DNA of 64,000 bases from Paralichthys olivaceus (taxonomy: Eukaryota > Chordata > Actinopteri > Pleuronectiformes > Paralichthyidae): NCBI RefSeq assembly GCF_024713975.1, contig NC_091112.1, positions 10,338,001 to 10,402,000 of the forward strand. The letters run 5' to 3'. How positions within the stretch are numbered: position 1 is the stretch's first letter; each line of letters starts with the position of its first letter. This document shows, piece after piece, positions 34,115 through 45,553 of the stretch. The notes below the pieces were generated by a model. The model searched no databases and was not told the DNA's origin. It was given only the letters and a program-made list of their open reading frames with translations. The translations under genes and the position numbers were made by a program.

Positions 34115-37100
34115 ATGAGTGGCTTGTCAGATCACCTATTTTCCAGCCAGTCTGGGGCACTAGTAGGCTGTGGTGGAAATCAGGCAGAGGAGAAAGGGTG
34201 CGTGGGAGGGCTGGAGGAGCTGGAAGGGCCTGAGCTCTGGACCAGGGAGCTTGGGTTCCAGGCGGAGTTCCCGGACCCCTCCAACAATGGACTGGCACTG
34301 GTGACCTCTGACCTTACCGCCTCCCCACCCTCTGCCCTGGCCAACGGCCTCCACCTACAGAGAAGGCTGGGGCTCAACACCTGTCGGCGGAGACAGACGC
34401 AGACTCACACCGCTGCTGAGACACACGCATTTGCAGAGACATTTAAAAACATGCAGACGCACATAGACCCAGATATGCATGCGCACATGGATAATTGTGG
34501 ACACATGGATGTCAATGCACATACAGGTTCTGTTGGGCCTGAGCACTCCAGAACTCTTACACCTGAGGCCATACACACAAACTCACCTCAACCCCTGTCT
34601 TTGGCGCTTGGCAATCATCCTGCCTCCACCAATCAGCTGGCAGCCCCAGTCCTCAAGGCAGAGAAAGACATTCCCTCAACCTTTTTCCCTATCGGCCCAA
34701 ACCAAACCCCTGACTCCTCTCCTCTCCCTGTGGAGGCTGAGAAGAAGTATGCACTCCGCAGCTCTGGACGTCCTCGCTTCCCCTGTCACCTGCGCAAATC
34801 CTCCCGCCTCCGCCGAAGCATGGAGGACGGGGAGAAGAGGGCAGTGAAGGAGAGGGGAGGAGAGGAGGAGTTGGAAGCATTAGAGGAAAAGATTTGGAGG
34901 GTAAAAGAAGAGGAGGTGGCTGTTAGCAAGAAAGAAGAGCATTCGCCTGCTGTTCTTCGGGCAGCTGTTCTACCCGCAGCCCCCTGTCCTACAGATATCG
35001 CTCTTGCTCTTACTGTAGCCAAACCTGCTCCTAAAGCTATACATAAACCTGGGCCCAGACTTGGACATAAACCTGGACCTAAATCAAGGTCTAGGCCTGC
35101 ACCGAAATCTGTCCAAAAAGCAGCTCCTAAAAGTGTAAAACAGCGGCAGGCAGCACAGTCCATTGCTCGTCGTGTTACCCCTCACCTCCCATTTATAAAC
35201 ACATCCACCATTGCTGCATCTCTGCTAGCTGTGAAGGAGGAACCTGTTGCACAGTTGGGGGTATGTCCTCCTAATAACCGGAGGTGTAGACGATTTGTCG
35301 GCGTGAGTTTATTTATTATCACATATCACTGTAGTTACTCATAACACTTTACACCATATACATATCATATATGAAGTGTATATTTTAACAAATTGCAATT
35401 GATTTGATTTTTTGTTGGTCTATGCTTTTCAGGTGAGGAAGATTGTCGTCAAGGTAGCTCGCATTCCAGTCAGCCTCAGTCGCCGACAGAAGAGCTACAA
35501 GATTTCCAATCTGGAGACAGTTACAGGGACAGAGAAAGGCAACGATGGCAGTCTGGAGGGCTCAGAGGCCATTCGAGAGCCCACTGCACTTCTCCGCATG
35601 AAGAACAACGGGAAGAGTGTTATGGTGATGTTCCCTCCTGGAGAGCTGCCTGTTATTCTCAAACGCAGGCGGGGTCGACCACCCAAACAGGCTCTGCCAG
35701 GAATACCGGGAGAGCCTCCAAATACTGGCAGCGCTAGTGGTAATGGAGACCAGCCCAAAAAGCCCCGGAGGCGACGTCGGACTAAACTCCCTTCTCCTTA
35801 TCCATCTTATGTTAATGATACTAATGATGTGAAAACAGAGTACGGGGATGTTCTGTCCAAACTGGCCTTTTTAAACCGCCAGCCCCCTGCCACTGGCCGT
35901 TGCTCTCCACCTCGATGCTGGACACCCAGTGAGCCAGAGAGCTTTCATGTGCCCTTGGAAAACCCTGGAATATCCACCCTGCTCCACCGCCTCACTGGGT
36001 TTAGACGCCCGCGGGGTGGCAGAGGAGGTGGCGCTGGAAGAGGTGGTGGAGCAGCCGGGGGGATTGGGGGCAGTGAGCACAATAAGAGCACCTTCAGTGA
36101 CTTCTTTGAATCCATTGGTAAGAAGCGGAAACTGAGCCCCATGTCTGAGCATGGATTACCAAGGAAAAGAGGGAAGGGTGGGGTCGGTAGGGGAGGAGGT
36201 GTCGTAGGAACTGAGCCTGGCGTAGAGAAAGTAGTCAAGAAGAGACGTATGAGGAAAAATGGCGCATTTAAAGGGGAGGGGGTGTTCATGGGGCAGGACT
36301 GGCCCAATGGGGTAGGTGGCTGGGGGGAGGAGGGATGTTTGGAGAAGGAGAAAGGTTTGGGTGGGTTTCAGCTCTGTGGATCACCAAGGGGGGGCTTTTC
36401 ATCCTGTGAGGTAGGAAGGGGGGGTGCCTACAGCAGTCCAGGGGGAAGCAGGGGCATTGGGCCAGCGGGGGAGGACTCACAAAGCCTGTTCGCTGGATAT
36501 TTCCGGTCACTACTTGACTCTGATGATTCGTCAGACCTGCTGGACATGTCCTCGCAGTCAAACTCCCGCAAAACTTCATCCACCCCTGGTTATGAGCCAT
36601 CCAGCCCAGCTCCTAGTCACAGCTGGGCCCCTGCATTTTCCAAGTGGTGCTCCAAGGGTGCCAGTTCTGGGGTGGAGGGTTCAACGCAAACACATTGCTC
36701 CTCAGCCAGGCCTCCATACAGCTACAGCAACCTGGCCCAAACATCACCCACCACTTCAACCTATCCTAAATCCACCCCTCCATCTCTCTCGCACTCTCCT
36801 AGCTCCCCACATCCTGCCTCTTATGGGCACTACTCCTCTGGCTACTCCTCCTCTCCTGCAGTGTCACAGCGATCCTCAGATTGCAGCTTTGCTTATGGGT
36901 CTGGACACAGCAGCGGTAAGGCCACCTCTGTCGGCCAGATTGGTTTTTCTAGCTACCAGGCAGCAGCCAAGCGGGGCTTTTGTGGATATCCGGCAGCAGG
37001 TCATTCCTCCATGGTGCGGGGGGAGACCACAGGACCCACATCACCTGGAGGAGGGTACATGTCAGTGGCCAGAGGCAGCCCATTTAGCTCCTCCCAACAG

Positions 37101-39339
37101 TACAACTCCAATCAATGGAGCTACAGGTAAATCACTTGTATAAAAAATACTCATAAACAAATTTTGCGAATTTAAGGCATTGCTGAGTTGCTTTTTCACA
37201 CAAAATCTGACTTGGTGTAAATGATGTAAGTGATTTCATGTTTTCTTCAATTAAAAGGAGAAGTACAAACTAGTAAAAGTCTGACCATGGCAGGATCAAA
37301 GTGATGTGATTTGCCAAATATTAATGTGGAATTCAAGCTCATCAGTTTCAATTTTTTCATGTCCACCATGTGCTAATTAACTGTCCATACCTGACATTAG
37401 TTAACTTGGGGCAAAAATGTGCACCGTGGTTATACACCGTCGGAATGCATAATTACAACCCACTTACTGAGGGGTCTCTTCAGGTTCTAGTTACTGTTTG
37501 GTGGAGCAGCAGCAAAGGGGAGTGAAAATTGAACCAATTTTTTCAAGATATATTGTGTTTTGTAATTGGTGTTGCTATTTATATGTTGTTGTTTTTTTCT
37601 TCAGACAAGGTTATGGCGGCTGGCCAACAGACGGCTTCGGGCCTCAGTATCATGGCTATGGTGAATATGGCTCCAATGAGTCCAAAGACATCCTGGATAT
37701 CTCAAACTACACCCCCCAGAAGGCCAAGCGACAACCTTTTCCTGAAAGCCTGTCAGAATCCTCCTCTGACTCTTTGCATCTAGGATCTGCAGCGACTGGT
37801 ATGGCACCGAGCTCTGCAGGCGGCACATTCAAACTGACTGAGGCTGTCTCTGTTAGCGGAGAAGGGGGTCAGTCGAGTCTGTCCAGCCTGGAGAAGTTGA
37901 TGATGGATTGGCACGAGAGCGCTTCGGGGCCCTCGTATAACTGGAGCCAGAACGTCCTCTTTCAGGGTGGCGGAACCAACAAACCTGGCCGCGGCCGCAG
38001 GAAACGGACTGAGCCCCAATCAGAAAAAGATGGTGTTTCTACTTTACACTCTGATTCCCAATCCAGTCCCTCACCAACGCCTATTCCTGGACCTAAGCGA
38101 GGAGGCATCGGTGGACGGGGCAGAGGGTCTAGAGGTGGTAGAGGGGGGTTGTCTCCATGTCAGAGAGAGCGGCCTAAAGGCAGGGGCAAGGCTTCCTCTA
38201 CGTGTGGAGCAGGAGGAATAGTGTCTGCTGGAGGCACAGAGGGGTCTGGGTTGTTCCAGGAGGTGCTGGACTATTACAGCGGTGACAGTAGCAGCCTCTC
38301 TCCCCTGGCCACTCCCAATCCTGCACCCACCCCCAGCTACCTCCAGGACCCCTGTGAGTACCCCTCCCCTTATTCTGCTCACCCCTCCACACCTTCCTCT
38401 GAGGAGCGATATCCAGCCTTATACCCTGGAGAGTCCTCCTCTTCCCTCTCACCAGGTGTCTCATCTCCCCCTTACCCTCCCAAGCCCACCCCTCCTCCAC
38501 CCCAGTCTTACCACCCGGTCCCGTCCAGGACCTTCTCCCCCTCCTGCTCCCCCTCACCACGGGTAACATCCCACTGCAGCACTGCACTGAGTCCCTCACA
38601 TCGCCCCCCTGCGAAAGACCCACAGTTCTCCCAGTACGACTCCCCCAGCTACTGCAGCTCCCCCTATTGGTACGGACAGACATCGCACAGCGGAAGCCCC
38701 AGCCCACACTCACACAGCACACACTCAAACACAGCTGTGCACGCACACAGCAACCCGCATACGAGTCCTCACGGAAACGCACACGGTAATCCGCTCACTA
38801 GCCCGAACGCAAACACACACACCCATATAATCCAGACTCCCCACGACACGCACCATCACAACACTCAGCCGCACGCAAACCTAAGCTCACTCACTAACAC
38901 CCATCCCACCTCGCACCTCCAGAGCAGCCCCCTCACTCACTCCAACAATCAGCCCCACCACAATGCACACACCAACCCCAGCACTCACCTCCCATCCCAC
39001 ACGCACTCAAACCCCAGCCCCAGCCTCCTCTCCCACTCTACACCCCTGCTTTACGAGGAGCGAAGCCCTCCCTCCGCCATGAGCGCCCACAAGCGGGATC
39101 TGACCCCCCATCCCATGAGCACAGGCCACCGCCAAGGCCCCCTGCCTCACTCCTCATACCTCAAGCCTCCCCTGGACTCCTCGCCCCATCAGGAGGACAC
39201 TAGTGGCTTCTCTCTGTCCCACCAGGCCTACCAGGGCATGGGACACCGTTACCCCTCCCAGGTGGCTCAGGGTGGTGGGGTGCTGTGCCAGCTCTTGGAC
39301 CCAGCCAATGATGAAAGCTTCAGCGTCACCAGCCTGTAA
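34115..39339 (+). CDS. ahdc1: AT-hook DNA-binding motif protein 1 (Gibbin), three coding exons
   Basis: Exons 34115-35302, 35433-37126 and 37605-39339 (TAA) give 1538 residues; human AHDC1 is about 1600. An in-frame TGA lies directly before the ATG, so this start is forced if the exon begins at 33993. AHDC1 is a nuclear chromatin-associated protein; human truncations cause Xia-Gibbs syndrome. Conserved blocks in order: KKYALRSSGRPRF (about 210-222), VRKIVVKVARIPVSLSRR (397 on), AT-hook KRRRGRPPK (about 477-485), LAFLNRQ with CSPPRCWTPSEPES, FSDFFESIGKKRK, GYFRSLLDSDDSSDLLD, DCSFAYGSG, ILDISNYTPQKAK, GQSSLSSLEKLMMDW, GRGRRKR, LDYYSGDSS, and the C-terminal SVTSL. Low-complexity tracts are a KPxPK array (about 303-340), Gly/Arg-rich stretches, and a His/Thr/Asn-rich tract (about 1325-1443). 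I found no equivalent of the human N-terminal 380 residues. Confidence 0.9.
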
Positions 39340-39345
39340 CAGCAG

Positions 39346-40673
39346 GTGGGTTTATTTAACCTTAAAACAAACACTGAGGCCATCAAGGAGGATGACCATA
39401 CTTCTTGATAAAAAATGTGTAGAAAACCTTGCCAAGTGTTTTGAAAGTGGTTCAATACTTGATATTCAATTGGATGATGAAGCTTTGATAGTTTTATCAG
39501 ACAAGTCACATTTTAAATGTTAATTGCAGCAGCTGAACATAGTGAGAGTTTGGCGTCAAAGCTCCTAAACCTGGATATGATTACATAGATAAAATGGGGA
39601 GTGATCTTTAACTAACCTGTTGGCATCTACAGGTGAATGCTGGGGTGAAAATCTTTGCACATTGAATAGGCCACCAAATTGGGAAGGTGTGCATGATGGA
39701 GAGAGGCATGTCACATTGCCACCCAGCTCAAGTCCACTGCCTGAACTAGCTCACAACCGTCGCTCCATTTGTTTTAATTAGTAAATGAATAAGTATTACA
39801 GTCAGCTTTAGTAGCAGTTTCACAAAAAAGTTTTATCCTATAGTTATATCTAAAAATATCTGGATAGAAAACAGTTTTTAAATAGCTTTTGCCAGATTAT
39901 ATAAGCCCATTTCTAAAGATGAAATCTAGGATTTGAATGTGTTTCATGGTAACTTGTGTTTCAAAATCATTCCCTGTGGATAAAGCTGGACTGCATGAAG
40001 GCTCCCCAAAAGTGAAGCCATAGTCTCTCGATCACTTCCTAGTGGCCGGCTGCAGTATAGGTCACAAACCCTGCTTCCTCCATGTTAGCAGATGGGACAT
40101 GGACATAACTATATCTGTCTGTTACACATCATGTATGTATCTGAAGTGAAAAAGTTTATTTAGTTTGGTTTTAATTAATTATTTGACGTTGTAAAAAGGG
40201 GGGGAAATGTCAGGGAGACTGACTCGTGATTGGTCAAGCACGTGTATTCTCAAGACCTTGATACTGCAGCTCCATCCCCTGAACACTTCTGCGCAGACCT
40301 GTGCTCCAAATAGCATCATCGGCCTAAGATGGCAGTGTTTGTATCCGGGATACTTTACCTTCAATTTTGGACAGTGGGAGGAAATGGGGATGCATCGTCC
40401 ATCTTTATTTACAGCCTACAGTCAAAATATGTTCAAGCTGTGATACTCAATGTAAAATTGAGTTTAAGTGCAAAAAGGTCAACAGTCCAGACATACTTAC
40501 TGCATTACTTTGAGAACCAAATCAACCTTTTTACAGGGATATGATAAAATATAGTCAAGGTGTATTTCATTCAATTTATATTATTATTCTTTTCTTTATC
40601 TTTGTCTAAAATATCTGCCTCATATTACTCTCTTTTCCTCATCTGTATCTCTCTCCCTTTGTTTCTCTTCCAG
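39346..40673 (+). other. ahdc1: Probable 3'-UTR intron of ahdc1
   Basis: A donor agcag|gtgggt lies 6 nt after the stop codon, and a good acceptor (tttctcttccag|gtgcat) precedes 40674. Human AHDC1 likewise has a last, non-coding exon. Because the junction is so close to the stop, it should not trigger nonsense-mediated decay. The intron contains the repeat at 39985-40437. Confidence 0.55.
39985..40437. mobile_element. Teleost MITE-like repeat, reverse copy
   Basis: The segment 40195-40437 is the reverse-complement relative of 12190-12370. The part 39985-40110 (aagccatagtctctcgatca, ccatgttagcagatgggaca) is text I associate with the same kind of fish repeat. It is non-coding. The junction between the two parts is not certain. 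Confidence 0.55.
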
Positions 40674-40873
40674 GTGCATTCAATCCAAGCTTTTACAGAT
40701 TTGCAAACATTTTTTTTCCTTTTTTTGTTAAGGAGACTTCTTTGTGAGAGACTGTGAAAATGAAGGTTGAGAATTTAGCTGCCAGCTTTGGACAGTAAAG
40801 CTTTAATTCTCCAGCACTGACAATCAAAAATCAGCCACAACTTAACACACCCAAGCATGTGCACACACAAATG

Positions 40874-40914
<41 letters not shown>

Positions 40915-41785
40915 ACACACACACACGAATACAGACAAGCATGTGCAGATCAGTTCACTACCTAAACATGACCACATAGAATCATACATGTGTACACTCA
41001 CTCACACTCTGTGCTGGAATGAGGGAATGGCCAGGAGGAGCTGACAGATGAAAGCCAGATGCTGACGGACAGAGACAAACCTATTTCCTCATTCCGTTGA
41101 GTCCTGCTGTGGTACATAGAGGACTCCGTTTCCCAGAAGTCTGTATCTCACCAAAATCTTTCTGGTCTTGTTCTGTACATCTGCAATATGGACAAACTCG
41201 GAGCATGCTGCTCTATCTGTCTCTCTCTCTTTTTGTTTCTCTCCTCTGTCCTCCCCTCCCCTTCTTTGCTAAACCAGCAACCGCGTTCTGCACTCGACTC
41301 ACAACACTGTCATATCTGTCTCGTGCTCCAACCTGAACCGCATCTGAGCCCAAAATCTACTTTTTGAATACCATGAGCCTTGCAAATGTCCTGCTCTGTG
41401 CACTCCTTGTGTTGTGTCCCATACGAGAAAAAGTGGACAAAATAATGTTTCTGCTCTTGAAATACCAGCATCTGTACATACGACTCCAGCTCCAAGCCAG
41501 GGGCCCCCTCTTCACTCTGAGGGTCCGCCATAGTCATGCCCTCCTCAGCGTTCTGCCATGGTTTCTCTGCTCTGTGGGGGGGGATGGGTTTCTGGTGTGG
41601 GGGTGGTATTAGGGGGTGGAGGGGGGCTGCAGCATGGAGACTCAACATCATGTGTTTTGATGTTTTAAACTACAAGGGAAAGAGACATTGAAATCATAAA
41701 AATGGCCCCAAAGAGACTCTTGTTTTTCTGTGTGCAAATGTGAGACAGAGGGGGTTGTGTTTGCGTGACTGCAGTAATGCATGTA

Positions 41786-41873
<88 letters not shown>

Positions 41874-42540
41874 TGCGTGCCTATGGGGTCAAAAGGAGTG
41901 AAGCTCCCCAGACACCAAAGTCTTGGCGGGGCCTCATTCTTTCTTTCACTCTCTCTCTTCTTTTTTCTGTGGTCTTGTGTTGTTTGGTGGTTTTTGTGAT
42001 GAAAAAAAAATGTATATCTGTCTGTTACATATCATGTATGTATCTGAGGTGCAAAATATTTAAATACACATTCTGTTCTTGCCATTGGTAATCCTGTCTA
42101 TAGCATACTGCTTCTTTAAGGGATTAAGGGAGGTGTGAGCATGTTTGTGTGTGCGTTTTAGAACCTCCCTGAGTATTGGGCTTTGCCCAGGCTGTCTGGG
42201 ACTGCGAGCGAGAGAGTTCAGTCAAGGACACAATTCGACAGGGAACGCAAGGGTGGGGAGGAGAGGAATGGATGGCGGGGAGAGTAGGGGAGGATGTGTT
42301 GGAGGGAAAGAAAGAAACCAGACTCAGGAAATCAGAAAAGAGTGTCGGAGAGGTTTTAAAGCCACTGAAACAAAAATGCACAAAAATGTACTGTTGCAAG
42401 ATTCCTCATCCAAATAAGGAATTGAACTAAAGCACAGCGTAAAGGCTGCTGCAGAGAACTGACAGGAAGGAGGGACCTATATATGTTGTCTTGGGGAATC
42501 ATGCAATAGTATAGAAAATAAAATGTGTGTGTGTGCGTGT
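40674..42540 (+). other. ahdc1: ahdc1 last exon (3' UTR) with (GT)40 array
   Basis: Follows the acceptor at 40671-40673. It includes CA/GT arrays (40876-40925 and 41789-41869) and ends near an AATAAA at 42517-42522. There is no conserved reading frame. The 3' boundary is inferred from the poly(A) hexamer only. Confidence 0.45.
41789..41869. repeat. (GT)40 microsatellite in ahdc1 3' region
   Basis: 81 nt of uninterrupted GT, followed by GC-variant units (gcgcgtgcgtgc). Confidence 0.95.
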
Positions 42541-43930
42541 GTGTGTGTGCACCACACACAAAGAGAAAGCAGATGGGGACAGTTTACTGGCTGCATATTC
42601 TGTACAGTTTGTCAACAGGCTGACTAAATAGACTCAGACATGGCCAGAGGAAATGTGTTTGCTGTGACATTCCACTGTATGGTGGAAGGAGACATGCACT
42701 GTCAACAACATGACATGACAGACAGAGAGAAAGAGGAGGAAGATGCAGAGCAACAGCTCCCTCACGTACTTTATTTCTTTACCGTATATTTATGCAAAAT
42801 AACAGCTTTTAATTTAAATATAAAACATAATTTCTTGTGCTGAACTCAACCACCAATTTCCCCATAGAGGGACGAATTAAGGAATCGTATATATTTTGGA
42901 AGTAAAAGGATGGAAATCTGAACTCTTTTTTTTTCTCAGTATCAGATATTTTACTCAAGTAAGTAAAAGCAGAAATACCACAATAGAAGATCACTCAATT
43001 ATAAGTCAAATTATTTCATGCAAAAAAAAACTTCCAAGTCAAAGCATTTATTATGCAGTAGAATGCCCCCTGTCTGTTATATATATATATTACATGATTT
43101 GATTAGGGATCTTTTACAATGTGAGCAGCATTATAATGTAGCTGCTTAATGGGGAGCTTCCACTTTTTGTACAGTTGAATTGTATAATCTGCAACTGTGC
43201 ATCAGGCATGTGATGTTTCAATTTAGTTTTTAATATCAAATAAATGATGTGGAGTAAAGGGTAAAATATTTGAAATGTGACACCCTGTCCAGTATCAGAG
43301 TATTAACTAAAGTAGTCCCACTACTTAAAGACTAGTTAAAGCAGCCTACACTATAATGACATGACTAAAAGTACTTACAGGCCACAAACATAATGAATGT
43401 TTTTATATTTATGCATGAGGTATTTGGGAATAATAAAAATTAGATTGATATAATATTTATAAAACCTTTAGAATCATTATGACAGTGTCTCACCAAAGCA
43501 CTGGGCCTACATCTTAGAGAAATAACATCAATGTAGAAGATGAAATAAACCTGGTTAATGTCCAGCCAGACATTTCTGTGTGTGCAGATCCAAAATGAAT
43601 GCAGGACTGTTTATTCATCACACACAGAACAGTAGCAGGCCTGAGTGGATGTCCAGCTCTTTATAATTAGTTGATCACCTTCTTATTATTATTAGATATT
43701 TAAGAGAAGGGGTCAGCACGTGTTTTCAGGGGTTAACTAGTTGGGTCAGTTGTGGGCTAAATAAAACGCCTGTCACTGTGTCAACAAGGCCGCCGATGAC
43801 CGAGGAATGTGCCTCCTCATCGCAGCTCTCCCCTGGGGGTGAAGAAGGAGGAGGAGGAGGGGACATCTCAGCCGGGACTTTCCTCTTTGCCCTGCAGAGA
43901 AAAAAAAGTTGAATCACCGGGCACAGAGCC
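42540..43930. other. Intergenic region ahdc1 to mettl24-like
   Basis: AT-rich sequence with no protein-like frame and no repeat that I can name. The last 150 nt become GC-rich and lead into the first exon of the next gene. A TATA-like ctaaataaaacg sits near 43756-43767. Confidence 0.4.
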
Positions 43931-43934
43931 GACG

Positions 43935-43970
43935 ATGTTCCCCGGCGCGGTGCCACCACGGTGGAGGTAG
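43935..43970 (+). promoter_or_regulatory. uORF ending 1 nt before the mettl24-like start
   Basis: ATG at 43935 opens an 11-codon frame ending with TAG at 43968-43970. The main ATG is at 43972. This arrangement would fit reinitiation after termination, if the transcript begins upstream of 43935. Confidence 0.45.
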
Positions 43971-43971
43971 T

Positions 43972-45500
43972 ATGCGGACCTGTGCACGGTGGCGGGGCCG
44001 CGGCAGCAGCCTCCTCCTCCGGCTCCGTTGGTGGACCCCGCTCCTGCTTCTGACGCCACCGGTTCTCGTCGCGCTCCAGCTGCTCGTCGTCGGGCCGCGG
44101 TTACCTCCAGCCGCCGGGGCCGGGGTGGAGGAGCAGGAGGGCGCTCTCGCCTTCTCGGTCATCAGCATCGAACCGGAGAGGAGGAACCCTTCACTCCTCC
44201 GGGGAAACCCGTCCTCCTCCCCCCGCAGACCCGGTCCGGAGGAAGAGGAGGAGGTGGAGGTGGAAGATGGAGAGAGTAGGGAGGGAGCACGAGCCTATGA
44301 GGACGAGAACGAGATACACCAGGTAAGTTCAGCGCAAGAGATAAAGTATAATATTATTATAATTATTATAGCTTTAGAAGAGATGTTGATGATGGATTTT
44401 TATAATTGTGTCATGTGTCCAGCCTAAAACAAGACACCATTATTTGGAACAAGAAAGAAACAAAGAAAGAGAATTAAAATGAAACATTCTCAAAATCCAG
44501 ACATGTTCAGATCCACTGATGACAACAAAAAAGAAAGAAAGAGAAAACCAGAGTAGTACTGAAATCATCCTGTCACCATCAGTGCACCATGAACATGTCT
44601 GGAATTTGAACACATTACATTTGTAGATATTCATAATAAGGACAAAGCAGAAGAAATGTGATTCATTCTCACCTAGCGCCTATTTCACACAATTCACACA
44701 GCCTGGATGTTTTTAAATCGACCAGCTTCCAGGGCCAGTGTGGATGTTTGTTCTCAGCTGTGCAACTAAGGGCCTTTGACTCTTCCATACGTTTGCTATA
44801 TAACATAAGATTTAGTGCTAGATTTGAATATATTTGAATTTTTGTTTTTAACATATCGTGTAATAATTTATCTTGAAATGTAGCAAGTAGATTTCTACTA
44901 ATTGTGTTTAAGCTGCACGATAGATTATTTCTACATATGTATTGTAATATAGCTTATATTTTTTGAATTACATATAGACTTTTGTAGGAAATTATACTTT
45001 TCCATGCACCTTCAGTATTTGTTTAGTCATTCACTCACTTATTATGTTAATTCAAATCAATACCCATCGTATTCCGCTTATCAGTGAGAAGGAGACAGAT
45101 CGATGGTTAAGCCCAAACTCCAGATGTGTACAGATGCTGTGGTTCCCTCCGTCACTGTATTCATTATGTGGGGTCAGTTTGTGCACACGCGGCCCTGTGA
45201 GTTATTACAGACATGATGGAACAGGTGAGCGCAGCACTGACGCCAGATCAGAGAGCAGCAACAGCTGTTCTCTCTCTTTGCCCCTCAGCCACACATAGAG
45301 CTCCAGCCTTCACCTGTGCATGTGTGTTTGTGTGTGTGTGTGAGGGTGGGTGGGTGCATCTGTCCCCTCTTTAACTCTACCTCACACTCCTTGAACCTCA
45401 CCCCCCTCTATCTCTCTCTTTCATTCTCCTTTTTCTCTCACTGTCTCTTTTTCTGCCCAAGGCTAAACTGTCTGACTCATTCTGTGAATCATCAACCCCC

Positions 45501-45553
<53 letters not shown>

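Noticed and set aside
35945-36600. Antisense and alternate-frame long frames over ahdc1 (also 34786-35163, 36424-37143, 38198-38782)
   Set aside because: Low-complexity Pro/Ser/Arg frames opposite or beside a well-conserved coding exon.
43909-43971. N-terminal extension of the METTL24-like protein by 21 codons
   Set aside because: The upstream start would be TTG; the first in-frame ATG is 43972, directly before the signal-anchor.
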